From UBA8079 sp049601915 (GTDB taxonomy: Bacteria; Pseudomonadota; Alphaproteobacteria; UBA6615), in the NCBI GenBank assembly GCA_049601915.1, contig JBMYRB010000001.1:372001-436000 (forward strand): DNA of 64,000 nt, read 5' to 3'. The notes under the pieces are model-generated. The model was not told the DNA's origin and did not search any database. It was given only the letters and a program-made list of their open reading frames with translations. The position numbers were made by a program, and so were the translations under genes. Positions 42,977 to 51,029 of this stretch are shown here, one piece after another (the stretch's first letter is position 1; each line of letters begins with the position of its first letter).

Positions 42977-43972
42977 ATGACCCCCTACGACACACCCGCC
43001 GAAAACGCCACGGATAGCCCGCAAGGCACGCTGCCCGACCTAGCGATCTCAGCCGTGGGCGTGGACAAGACCTACCGGGCCGACGGCGGCGGCCGGGTGC
43101 ACGCCCTCAAGGCGGTCGACCTGGAGGTGCCGCGCGGCGGCATTTTCGGCCTGCTGGGGCCGAACGGGGCGGGGAAATCGACCTTCATCAACATCCTCGC
43201 CGGGCTGGTGATCAAATCCGGCGGGACGGCGAAGGTCTGGGGTATCGACATCGACCGGGAACCGCGCCAGGCCCGCGCGGCGATCGGGGTGGTGCCCCAG
43301 GAGCTCAACCTGGACGCCTTCTTCAGCCCGCGCGAGATGCTGGAAGTGCAGGCCGGTTTCTTTGGCGTGCCGCCGGCCGAACGGCGCACGAGCGAAATCC
43401 TCGAGCGGGTCGGGCTGGCCGACAAGTCGGAGGCCTATTCCCGCTCCCTGTCGGGTGGCATGCGCCGCCGGCTGCTGGTCGCCAAGGCGCTAGTCCACAA
43501 CCCGCCGGTGCTGGTCCTCGACGAGCCGACCGCGGGCGTGGATATTGAATTGCGCCAGTCGCTATGGGCCTTCGTGCGCGAACTCAACGAGAATGGCACC
43601 ACGGTCGTGCTGACCACCCATTATCTGGAAGAAGCCGAAGAACTGTGCGACCGGATCGCGATCATCAATGAAGGCCAGGTCATCGCGTGCGACGAGACCC
43701 GCGCACTGATCGAGCGGCTCGACAACAAGGAGCTGCACATCACGGTCAACGCCGACATCGGCGAGCTACCGGCGACATTGCAGGCTTTCAATATCGAGCG
43801 CAGCGATACCCGCACCCTCACCTTCCGCTACCGCACGCGCGAGACCGAAGTCCGGGATATTCTCGACGCGGTGTCTGCGGCAGGCCTGACCGTGGCGGAC
43901 CTCTCCACCGAGGAACCCGACTTGGAAGACGTATTCCTGGCCCTGACCCGGGGCGACGCGACCACCGCATGA
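42977..43972 (+). CDS. ABC-2-type transporter ATP-binding protein
   Basis: A 331-residue ATPase with Walker A LLGPNGAGKSTFIN (about 60-73), Q-loop GVVPQELNL, signature SLSGGMRRRLLVAKAL, Walker B VLVLDEPTAG and H-loop VVLTTHYLEEAEELC. The C-terminal domain resembles DrrA/NodI-like exporters. No permease gene is adjacent; the next gene, overlapping by ATGA, is a lipoprotein hydrolase. The membrane partner must lie elsewhere. Confidence 0.9.
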   Translation: MTPYDTPAENATDSPQGTLPDLAISAVGVDKTYRADGGGRVHALKAVDLEVPRGGIFGLLGPNGAGKSTFINILAGLVIKSGGTAKVWGIDIDREPRQARAAIGVVPQELNLDAFFSPREMLEVQAGFFGVPPAERRTSEILERVGLADKSEAYSRSLSGGMRRRLLVAKALVHNPPVLVLDEPTAGVDIELRQSLWAFVRELNENGTTVVLTTHYLEEAEELCDRIAIINEGQVIACDETRALIERLDNKELHITVNADIGELPATLQAFNIERSDTRTLTFRYRTRETEVRDILDAVSAAGLTVADLSTEEPDLEDVFLALTRGDATTA

Positions 43973-44961
43973 GGTTCCGTTTCACCCTCTTCCTGCTCGC
44001 CGCGCTGGCCGCCTGCGCGCCACGCACCCAGGACCCCGGGCCCCTCGCCGAGACACCGATGCCGCCATCCCTGACCGAAACCCATTTCATCACGCCCGAT
44101 GGCACCCGGCTACCGCTGCGCCGCTGGCTGCCCGAGACCACCCCTCACGCCGTGATCGTGACCTTGCACGGGTTCAACGATTACTCGAACGCGTTTGCCG
44201 AGATCGGGCCGCGCCTGGCCGAGAACAGGATCGCGACGCTGGCCTATGATCAGCGGGGTTTCGGCGCATCGGATAACGCCGGCTCATGGCCCGGCGGCGA
44301 CCGGTTACGCGATGACGCCCGCGCCGCGATCGAGGCCGCGCGGGCGAAATATCCCGGCGCGCGTGTCTATGCAATGGGCGAGAGCATGGGCGGGGCGGTG
44401 CTGATGTCGGCCTGGACCGATGCCGGACTGGACGCCGACGGGCTGATTCTCGTGGCGCCGGCGGTGTGGGGCCGGGTGACGATGCCCTTCTATCAATCCA
44501 TGAGCCTGTGGCTGTTTGCCCACACAATACCGTGGCTGCCGCTCAGCGGTCAGGGCATCAAGCGCAACCCGTCGGACAATATCGAGATGCTTCGTGCGCT
44601 GGGCCGGGACCCGCTGGTGATCAAGAACACGCGGGTCGATGCGATCTGGGGGATCGTCAACCTGATGGACGAGGCGCTGGAGGCATCTCCCGCGTTCGAC
44701 GCGCCGGCGCTGCTGTTATATGGCGCCAACGACGACATCGTGCCGCCGGACGCCTCGCACAAGATGATCGCCAGCCTGCCGGGCGCCCCCGACAGCCAGC
44801 GGCGGATCGCCGTCTACGACGACGGGTATCACATGTTGCTGCGCGACCTGCAGGGCGATGTCGTGCTGGACGATATCCTGAGCTGGATCGACGACCCGGC
44901 CCGAGACCTGCCGTCGGGCGCAGACCAGAGCGACCCGCAGGCACGTTTTACGAAACGCTAG
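43969..44961 (+). CDS. Lipoprotein alpha/beta hydrolase (monoacylglycerol-lipase-like)
   Basis: The 330-residue product has a lipoprotein signal with lipobox LAAC at residue 16 (MRFRFTLFLLAALAACAPRT). A serine-hydrolase fold follows: oxyanion motif VTLHGFNDYS, nucleophile elbow AMGESMGGAVL and late acid and His (LYGANDDIVPP, DGYHMLLRD). The ATG overlaps the ABC ATPase stop by 4 bp, so the two are translationally coupled. The pair suggests envelope lipid handling (inference). Confidence 0.88.
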   Translation: MRFRFTLFLLAALAACAPRTQDPGPLAETPMPPSLTETHFITPDGTRLPLRRWLPETTPHAVIVTLHGFNDYSNAFAEIGPRLAENRIATLAYDQRGFGASDNAGSWPGGDRLRDDARAAIEAARAKYPGARVYAMGESMGGAVLMSAWTDAGLDADGLILVAPAVWGRVTMPFYQSMSLWLFAHTIPWLPLSGQGIKRNPSDNIEMLRALGRDPLVIKNTRVDAIWGIVNLMDEALEASPAFDAPALLLYGANDDIVPPDASHKMIASLPGAPDSQRRIAVYDDGYHMLLRDLQGDVVLDDILSWIDDPARDLPSGADQSDPQARFTKR

Positions 44962-45374
44962 TCTTCGTCGTCGGATTTCAGGTCTAGCGAGGCCGAGTTC
45001 ATGCAGTAGCGCAGGCCCGTTGGTGGCGGTCCATCGGGGAAAACATGACCCAGATGGGCATCGCACCTGGCGCACACCACTTCGTTGCGAACCATCCCGT
45101 GGGCCCGGTCGACCCTGGTTTCGACCGCATCCTCGGTGACCGGCTGCCAGAAACTGGGCCATCCGGTGCCGGAATCGTATTTCTCACCGGAATTGAACAG
45201 CGGCGTGCCGCAACATACGCAATGGAACGTCCCGGAGTCCTTGGAATCGTGATATTTGCCGGTAAACGGGCGCTCGGTCCCTGACAGGCGGGTAATCTGG
45301 TACTGCTCCGGCGTCAATTCCTGGCGCCATTCCCCGTCTGTTTTCGCAATTTTGGAGTCGCCGTCGCTACTCAT
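44958..45374 (-). CDS. msrB: Peptide-methionine (R)-S-oxide reductase
   Basis: The 138-residue product reduces methionine-R-sulfoxide. Zinc-binding CxxC pairs are CVCC (Cys52, Cys55) and CARC (Cys101, Cys104), the catalytic Cys124 is in LRYCMNSASLDL, and GTGWPSFWQPV is the substrate motif. Overlaps the convergent hydrolase by 4 bp at the 3' ends. Confidence 0.96.
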   Translation of the reverse strand: MSSDGDSKIAKTDGEWRQELTPEQYQITRLSGTERPFTGKYHDSKDSGTFHCVCCGTPLFNSGEKYDSGTGWPSFWQPVTEDAVETRVDRAHGMVRNEVVCARCDAHLGHVFPDGPPPTGLRYCMNSASLDLKSDDED

Positions 45375-45515
45375 TGTCGATTCTCCCGCCCTTCAGGGCA
45401 TCAATTTTAACTATTTGCGGCAATATGGGGTGCAGAACGGCCCCCGGCAATAAGTTGTAACAATGCGGCTTTGCTTGACCTTCGTGCCCTTTGGCGCAAT
45501 TGTCCCGCGCATGAC

Positions 45516-45592
45516 GCGCCCGTAGCTCAGCTGGATAGAGTATCGGCTTCCGAAGCCGAGGGTCGCAGGTTCGAATCCTGCCGGGCGCGCCA
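45516..45592 (+). tRNA. tRNA-Arg (anticodon CCG)
   Basis: A 77-nt cloverleaf: acceptor GCGCCCG pairs with CGGGCGC, discriminator G plus encoded CCA. The D arm GCTCAGCTGGATAGAGT contains the usual G/A positions. The anticodon stem TCGGC/GCCGA closes the loop TTCCGAA (anticodon CCG), and the T arm reads GCAGGTTCGAATCCTGC. It reads CGG arginine codons. No integrase gene or duplicated 3' end is seen beside it. Confidence 0.97.
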
Positions 45593-45787
45593 TACTTGGC
45601 ACGACGATTGCTCCTCTCTGTTACAGAACATTAATTATTGCCTCGGAAAAAACACGAACGCACGTTGACCATTTTGCGCACAACAATTACGGTATTATAG
45701 TATGCGACTGTTGGTAGCTCTTCTCAGCAGCGACGACCGCGTTAGTCCGGGTCACTAGGGAACGAAAACAACCTGAGAGCGAAGCCA

Positions 45788-46180
45788 ATGCACAGTCTTT
45801 CTAAACATATTCACGCCATCGTCCTCACCCTCGCATTCGCCGTTGCGTTCGCAGGGTTCTCGGCATCAGGCGCGGTCGCGCAGGCCACGAAGCTTATCTT
45901 CAAAGAGCATGCGTCCGACAGCAAGGTTACGCAGGAATTCGAGACGAATGGTCGGATCGAGAATTCCTGGCGCGCAACGGGTGGTCAGTTTCAGCTGACG
46001 GTCGTCGACCCCAAGGACGATACCAAACTCATCGCCAGCGCACCGCAGTCGCGCGACGGCGACGATTCACTGCCCATGGTCGGCAAGCTGCCGTTTTCCC
46101 GTCCGGACAAGATGAAATTCCAGGTCGAGGCCTCCGGCCCCTGGCACATCCGCACGATTGAATTCAATGCGCCCCGGTAA
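45788..46180 (+). CDS. Secreted hypothetical protein
   Basis: A 130-residue product with a clear signal peptide (IVLTLAFAVAFAGFSASGAV, cleavage after AVAQA about residue 33). A small beta-rich domain of unrecognised family follows (LIFKEHASDSKVTQEFETNG, FQLTVVDPKDDTKLIASAP, KMKFQVEASGPWHIRTIEF). It is monocistronic with its own terminator. Function unknown; periplasmic location likely. Confidence 0.78.
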   Translation: MHSLSKHIHAIVLTLAFAVAFAGFSASGAVAQATKLIFKEHASDSKVTQEFETNGRIENSWRATGGQFQLTVVDPKDDTKLIASAPQSRDGDDSLPMVGKLPFSRPDKMKFQVEASGPWHIRTIEFNAPR

Positions 46181-46268
46181 GAAACGGCGCCACCAGGACG
46201 CCAACGCCTGTAGCGGTCGGCAACAGGCTGGCAAATCATAGATTTCCCGATGATCCGGGAACGACGCG

Positions 46269-46302
46269 AACGAGCCGCTCCATGAGAGGCTCGTTTTGCT
46301 TT
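46269..46302 (+). terminator. Terminator after the secreted hypothetical gene
   Basis: AACGAGCC (46269-46276) pairs with GGCTCGTT (46288-46295), followed by a TTTTGCTTT tail. Confidence 0.75.
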
Positions 46303-46427
46303 GTCATGATATTGACCCATCGCGACCACAGGATTGTGGATATCGCGGCGCATAAACCTCGTCGATCGGCTGTCAATCCTCCTAATTGGAGAATTGTCCT
46401 GCCGCCACCCGCAAAATCTGAGTTAAA

Positions 46428-46997
46428 GTGTTCAGGAAATCACAACCCCACGATACCCCCTCGACCTTGCGGCCCGCGCCGCCCGAGAACCGGATAATGA
46501 ACGACGCCGTCAACACCAGCGAAAAGCCCGCCCGAAGCCTGGACGAGATTCCACCCGTCCCGACCCCCGGGAGCGCGCCGGCGTACACCACCGAACCACG
46601 CCCTGCGCCGCGCAGTGTCGGCGCGCGCATGACGGTCGGACCCGGAATCAACCTGAAGGGTGAGATTTCCGATTGCGACACGCTGGTCGTCGAGGGGAGC
46701 ATCGATGCGACCCTGGAAGGAGAGATACTCGAAGTCTCCGAGGGCGGAACTTTCACCGGCACCGCAACTGTCGCAGAAGCGGAAATCAATGGCCGGTTCG
46801 AGGGTGAACTCACGGTCACGAGTGTCCTGCAGATACGCAGCGGCGGCCATGTCACCGGCACCATCAAATATGGCCGCATCGAGGTCGAATCCGGCGGTGA
46901 AATATCGGGGTCGGTCATACGCGAAGACAATAGCCCGCGCGCCGCCGCCTCGACGATCTCCGCACCACTGCGCGACAACAAGCCCACATCGAACTAG
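46428..46997 (+). CDS. Bactofilin-family cytoskeletal protein
   Basis: A 189-residue product that starts at GTG 46428. An unstructured N-terminal region of about 65 residues, rich in Pro, precedes a right-handed beta-helix of about 100 residues. Its repeated strands read LVVEGSIDATLEGEILEV, GTATVAEAEINGRFEGEL, GGHVTGTIKYGRIEVESGG. This is characteristic of bactofilins (DUF583), which polymerise at the inner membrane and help position cell-wall enzymes. An unstructured tail of about 30 residues follows. Confidence 0.88.
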   Translation: MFRKSQPHDTPSTLRPAPPENRIMNDAVNTSEKPARSLDEIPPVPTPGSAPAYTTEPRPAPRSVGARMTVGPGINLKGEISDCDTLVVEGSIDATLEGEILEVSEGGTFTGTATVAEAEINGRFEGELTVTSVLQIRSGGHVTGTIKYGRIEVESGGEISGSVIREDNSPRAAASTISAPLRDNKPTSN

Positions 46998-47272
46998 ACG
47001 GCGTCGAATTCGGCGGCCGGGGGATAAAATTGTGCGGCGAAAACGCGCAATCGACCCCCGACCGATTGACTCTCGCGGGTCCGATTCCTACATTCCCGCC
47101 ATCTTCGAAAAACCGCCCCGGCCTGCGTGAAAAACGCCAGACCGTTCCGGAACGAGCATATCCCACAGGATTGCGCGAGCCCTTCCTCGCCGCAAACTGA
47201 TGGTCATTCTTACACCGCGTCGCTGGCCGTCGTCCCGACCCAGCGCACGCCACAAATAAATGGAGTGTGTAA

Positions 47273-47830
47273 ATGGCAGACGAAAAACTACCGATCGCAA
47301 TTCTCGCCGCCGCCGGCTTCGCCGAGCTGACCTTTACCGACACGCAGAAAATGCTGATCGCCAAAGGCCGTCCGATGAAAGTGATCTCCCCCGATGGTGG
47401 GCTGGTCCAGGGCTGGCATGCCGATGCCTGGGGCCATCACTTCATGGCCGACGCGGCGATCGGCGACGCACTGGCCGCCGACTATTGCGGCCTGATCTTG
47501 CCCGACGGCCGCAACAGCGCCCTCACCCTGTCGGAGAACCCCCACACAAAGCGCCTGATCGCGGCGTTCCTTGATGCCGAGCAGCCTGTTCTCGCGATCG
47601 GCGAGGCGGTCAGTCTCCTGATCACCGCCGACGTTGCGGCGGGCCGCCGCCTCGCGGGCGAAGGCGAGCTGGGCGAAGAGCTGAGCCGCGCCGGCGCCCA
47701 CTGGGTGCCCGACGAGGACGTGGTGAGTGAAGGTAACCTGATCACCGCAACATCAGCGGCCGCAGGCGCGGACCTGACCGAAACCTTCCTCGCGATGGTC
47801 GCGGAAAACTCGGTGCCCAAGGCAGCCTAA
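47273..47830 (+). CDS. DJ-1/PfpI-like protein lacking the nucleophilic Cys
   Basis: A 185-residue protein with the DJ-1/PfpI flavodoxin-like fold: PIAILAAAGFAELTFTDTQKML, MKVISPDGGLVQGW, YCGLILPDGRNS. At the elbow, where family members have an ICHG-like motif with catalytic cysteine, this protein reads VLAIGEAVSLL. Cys is replaced by Gly and His by Glu, so hydrolase or glyoxalase activity is unlikely. A binding or regulatory role is possible. The ATG follows AATGGAGTG. Confidence 0.82.
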   Translation: MADEKLPIAILAAAGFAELTFTDTQKMLIAKGRPMKVISPDGGLVQGWHADAWGHHFMADAAIGDALAADYCGLILPDGRNSALTLSENPHTKRLIAAFLDAEQPVLAIGEAVSLLITADVAAGRRLAGEGELGEELSRAGAHWVPDEDVVSEGNLITATSAAAGADLTETFLAMVAENSVPKAA

Positions 47831-47865
47831 CCGGCCACTGGCACGACAAGCAGATTGTTGGCAGA

Positions 47866-47889
47866 CGCCCGGCCCCGGCCGGGCGTTTT
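47866..47889 (+). terminator. Terminator of the DJ-1-like gene
   Basis: CGCCCGGCC (47866-47874) pairs perfectly with GGCCGGGCG (47877-47885), followed by TTTT. Confidence 0.8.
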
Positions 47890-47890
47890 G

Positions 47891-48210
47891 CTATCCCGCA
47901 TCCCGCGCGCGTTCAAAACTGACGAGCAGGCTCTGGACCGGTTCGCCATATTCCTAGCGCAACACGATGGGGCTCGAGATGGTTTCCGTGAAGCCTGCCT
48001 CGTTTGCGATCTCCTGCAGGTACGGCAGCGCGTGGGTGTAACGCCCGGAATGTTCAAGCTTCCAGGTGTCGCTTGTCGCGAGCGCGTCCTCGAATGTCGC
48101 GATGAAGATGCCGCCGGGCTTGAGGACCCGCCAGCATTCGCGAAACAATGGTGCCAGGTCACCCATGTAGATAAACACATCGGCGGCAAAAATCGCCTCC
48201 GCGCTGGCCG
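47891..48210 (-). pseudogene. C-terminal remnant of a TPR-type SAM methyltransferase
   Basis: The minus strand encodes IFAADVFIYMGDLAPLFREC, then RVLKPGGIFIATFED and SGRYTHALPYLQEIANEAGF. These are the last third of a class I methyltransferase of the TPR-methyltransferase type. The SAM-binding GxGxG N-terminal part is missing. The frame is closed by TAG at 47954-47956 just before EYGEPVQSLLVSFERA, which continues the family in the same frame to TAG 47891-47893. The gene is therefore truncated and also has an in-frame stop. Confidence 0.78.
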
Positions 48211-48240
48211 CGGGTTGCGCTCGCATCGCGGTGTGCATGG

Positions 48241-48399
48241 CTACGGCAATGTCTTGGCGTTCGCGCTGCGGTCGAGATGAACGATCGTCGGTGCGGCATA
48301 GGCAACACCGCCGGCGAGGCCCAACCATGCCAAGGCCTTGCGGTGGCTCATCGCGTTGGAGGTCCGGTCTTCGATATTTGAATGATCTACCATATTCAT
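48241..48399 (-). CDS. Small protein with hydrophobic segment, 52 residues
   Basis: A short ORF, MNMVDHSNIEDRTSNAMSHR then KALAWLGLAGGVAYAAPTIV and HLDRSANAKTLP. The hydrophobic central stretch preceded by HRK resembles the signal-like small proteins found in many Alphaproteobacteria. Ribosome-binding site is weak. It sits just before the methyltransferase remnant and may be a real small membrane or exported protein. Confidence 0.45.
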   Translation of the reverse strand: MNMVDHSNIEDRTSNAMSHRKALAWLGLAGGVAYAAPTIVHLDRSANAKTLP

Positions 48400-48536
48400 A
48401 ATTCGGTACCGCCTCGGACTGAGGATACATATTGACCCGGTCCACCCCCGACCGATTTCCCTTCTTATATCGTGTCGAATAGCCTGCGCAACAAGATGCG
48501 AAACCGGATTTACAGTGTTAACAAGGCCTTATAGCC

Positions 48537-48998
48537 ATGACCGAACCATTCGACCCGACCAAAGACGATATCGCCGCCGCAGAACTCACGGCCGAAACGA
48601 CCCGCGGTGTGGGGCGTCATCTGGTCAATCTCGGCTATGCGGTCCTGACCGAGTTCACCCTAGCGAACAATCGCCGCGCAGACGTGATCGGGCTCACGGA
48701 TAACGGCCAGTTTGTTATCGTCGAGGTGAAGGTGAGCGTGGCCGACCTGCGCGGCGACAGCAAATGGCCCGAATATGAAGATTTCTGCGATCAGCTTTAT
48801 TTCGCGGTGCCGCGGGGGTTCCCGCACGAACTCGTACCCGAGAGCACGGGCCTGATCATCGCCGATTCATGGGGCGCGGAAGCCATACGCGAGGCCCCCG
48901 ACACCGGTCTGCATGCGAGCCGCCGAAAGGCGCTGACGTTGCGGTTCGCGCGTGCGGCCGCAAAACGCCATCAGCGCCTGGTCGACCCGCGGATATAA
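48537..48998 (+). CDS. mmcB: MmcB-family DNA repair protein
   Basis: A 153-residue nuclease-fold protein of the alphaproteobacterial MmcB family, implicated in mitomycin-C and crosslink repair in Caulobacter. It shows RGVGRHLVNLGYAVLTEFTL, RRADVIGL, the FVIVEVKVSVADLRGDSKWPEY motif (E-x-K of a PD-(D/E)xK site) and FAVPRGFPHELVPE. No LexA box (GTTC-N7-GTTC) was found directly upstream. Convergent with hldE. Confidence 0.9.
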   Translation: MTEPFDPTKDDIAAAELTAETTRGVGRHLVNLGYAVLTEFTLANNRRADVIGLTDNGQFVIVEVKVSVADLRGDSKWPEYEDFCDQLYFAVPRGFPHELVPESTGLIIADSWGAEAIREAPDTGLHASRRKALTLRFARAAAKRHQRLVDPRI

Positions 48999-49006
48999 AC
49001 CGGCAC

Positions 49007-50467
49007 TCAGCCGGCGATACGGGAGATCGTGTCGGTCGTGGAAAATCCGTCGACCAGGTCGGCCAGGACGATCCGGCCGCCATATGACACCACCAGTTCG
49101 CCGCCCACAACCTCGTCCACGGCATAGTCGGCACCCTTGACCAGCACGTCGGGACGCACGGCCTCGATCAGTTCCATGGGCGTGTCTTCGGCGAACAGGA
49201 CCACCCCGTCCACGCCCGCGAGCGACGCGATGACGCGGGCCCGCGCCCCCTCGGGCTGGACCGGTCGACCCTCGCCCTTGAGCCGCCCGACCGAGGCGTC
49301 ATCGTTGAGCGCGACAATGAGCCGGTCGCAGGCGGCACTCGCCTGTTCGATCAGGGAAATGTGCCCCGGGTGGACAATGTCGAAGCAGCCATTGGTAAAG
49401 CCCACTGACAGGCCCCTTGCGCGCCATTGGGCGATGCGTTCCTCGAGTGCTGCTTTGTCCATGATCTTGGCCGCAAGGCCCGGCGCGCCACCCAGTTCAT
49501 CAGCCAGCTCATCGAGCCGCACAACGGCGGTCCCGACTTTCGCCACCACGAGCCCCGCCGCCACATTGGCGAGTTGTGCAGCATCCACGACACCCATACC
49601 CGCGGCCAGCCCGGCCGCCACAGTCGCCACCACGGTGTCACCCGCGCCCGAGACGTCAAAGACCTCACGGGCCAGTGCGGGCAGATGCACTTCGTCCGAC
49701 CCACTCACCACGGTCATGCCGTCGGCGCCGCACGTCGCAATCACCGCGTCCAGCCCGCACATCTCGATCAGGTGTCGCGCGGCGGCCGCGACTTCTGCAT
49801 CACTGTCGACCGGCATCCGAGACGCCGCCGCCAGCTCACGACGGTTCGGCGTGATGACGCCGGCACCGCGGTAGCGGGCAAAATCAATGCCTTTGGGATC
49901 GACTACCACCGGCACACCGGCCGCGTGTGCGGCCTCCATCGCCGCCTTGATCATTGCATCGGTCAAGACGCCCTTGCCGTAGTCCGACAGGATCAGTGCG
50001 CCGCAGTTCCCATCCGCGACAGACGCGCCCACATCCGTGGAGAGTTGCTCCAGCAATCCGTCCGAAAGCGCGGTCATCTCTTCCTCATCGGTACGCAGCA
50101 ACTGCTGGCCACCGGCGATGAAGCGTGTCTTCACGGTCGTCGGGCGCGCGCCGTCTGTGCTGAGCGACAATGTCACCGCATTCTCGAAGGACAAAACCTC
50201 GGCCGCCTCCCGGCCCGCCGGGTCATCCCCGACGATACCGAACAAACAGGTTTCGGTGCCAATCGCCGAAAGGTTTCGCGCCACGTTCCCCGCACCGCCC
50301 ACGGTCACGGCCTCGCGGGCAATCCGCAGGACCGGGATCGGTGCCTCGGGCGAAATTCGTTCAACCTCGCCGTAGACGAAGCGATCGAGCATCACGTCGC
50401 CGACGCACACGACATGCGCGGCGGCGAGCCGGTCCAACCAGTCAATCAATCGTGGCGTGTTGTTCAT
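49007..50467 (-). CDS. hldE: Bifunctional heptose-7-phosphate kinase / heptose-1-phosphate adenylyltransferase
   Basis: Makes ADP-D-glycero-beta-D-manno-heptose for the LPS inner core. The N-terminal ribokinase-like domain (about residues 1-320) has VGGAGNVARNLSAIG and the catalytic VFDVSGAGDTVVATVAA. The C-terminal nucleotidyltransferase (about residues 350-486) has GFTNGCFDIVHPGHISLIEQ and LVKGADYAVDEVVGGE. Length 486 residues is normal. The adjacent FkbM remnant suggests a partly eroded glycan locus. Confidence 0.95.
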   Translation of the reverse strand: MNNTPRLIDWLDRLAAAHVVCVGDVMLDRFVYGEVERISPEAPIPVLRIAREAVTVGGAGNVARNLSAIGTETCLFGIVGDDPAGREAAEVLSFENAVTLSLSTDGARPTTVKTRFIAGGQQLLRTDEEEMTALSDGLLEQLSTDVGASVADGNCGALILSDYGKGVLTDAMIKAAMEAAHAAGVPVVVDPKGIDFARYRGAGVITPNRRELAAASRMPVDSDAEVAAAARHLIEMCGLDAVIATCGADGMTVVSGSDEVHLPALAREVFDVSGAGDTVVATVAAGLAAGMGVVDAAQLANVAAGLVVAKVGTAVVRLDELADELGGAPGLAAKIMDKAALEERIAQWRARGLSVGFTNGCFDIVHPGHISLIEQASAACDRLIVALNDDASVGRLKGEGRPVQPEGARARVIASLAGVDGVVLFAEDTPMELIEAVRPDVLVKGADYAVDEVVGGELVVSYGGRIVLADLVDGFSTTDTISRIAG

Positions 50468-50514
50468 CCCATCCCTCTTAGCAGGTGCGGGCCCATGCCG
50501 TCATCCGGCGGTGG

Positions 50515-50787
50515 TCATGACTCACGGTAAAACAGGAAGTCGGCCTGGATGGGCACACCTTCCGGCCCGATGCTGACATTGTGGCGGCCGACCTCGGCGA
50601 ACCCGGCTGCAACCAAATAAACGATTACATCCTCGGCAAGTGCCTGACCCTCATACAGGACCTCGAAGGCCGCCAACAGGTCGCTGGCGCCGCGCAGAAC
50701 CTCGAGTTCGAAGCCTTGGACGTCGATTTTCAGGAGCGCGGGCCGGGCCCCTAGCGCTAAAACGGCCCTTTGAGCTTCACCGGTGGT
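50515..50787 (-). pseudogene. FkbM-family methyltransferase C-terminal remnant
   Basis: The minus strand reads LALGARPALLKIDVQGFELE then VLRGASDLLAAFEVLYEGQA and PIQADFLFYRES. The KIDVQGFELEVL segment is diagnostic for FkbM methyltransferases. The N-terminal SAM-binding part is missing; an in-frame stop lies directly upstream near 50788. A segment between LLAAFE and LYEGQ, expected to contain the VYVE-type strand, is also missing. It is an inactive fragment, perhaps of an O-antigen modification gene. Confidence 0.75.
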
Positions 50788-50813
50788 CTAATAAGGGATA
50801 TCGACCCTTTTCC

Positions 50814-50835
50814 ATTTGTGGGTAGATTTGTGGGT
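50814..50835. repeat. Short direct repeat ATTTGTGGGT
   Basis: ATTTGTGGGT occurs at 50814-50823 and 50826-50835 separated by AG. It lies at the broken end of the FkbM remnant, in DNA of lower GC, and could mark a deletion or recombination junction. Confidence 0.4.
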
Positions 50836-51029
50836 TAAAGCCCCAAAGTCTCACGAAAACCACAGAAATGTTGGAAGTGAAGCGGACACCCCGGCAGAAA
50901 GATCAGCAACTCTTCACACAGCTCATCGGCATCCACGCCCGACCCGACACGCACCACCAGGTCGCACCCGAGCCCCGCAAAGGTCAGGTAGGTCTCTTCC
51001 GCAACGATGGGCCGATCCCCCGACGTCAC
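50835..51029 (-). CDS. Possible small ORF coupled to regA
   Basis: A 64-residue frame with a GTG start overlapping the regA stop as GTGA. It reads MTSGDRPIVAEETYLTFAGL and ends HFQHFCGFRETLGL. It matches no family I recognise. The overlap suggests translational coupling, but codon pattern and content give little support, so it may be chance. Confidence 0.3.
   Translation of the reverse strand: MTSGDRPIVAEETYLTFAGLGCDLVVRVGSGVDADELCEELLIFLPGCPLHFQHFCGFRETLGL

Noticed and set aside
45516..45592. tRNA-Arg as integration site of a genomic island
   Set aside because: No integrase, no repeat of the tRNA 3' end and no abrupt change of gene content next to it.
48456..48536. LexA box upstream of mmcB
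   Set aside because: The alphaproteobacterial GTTC-N7-GTTC pattern is not present in the bases before the ATG.
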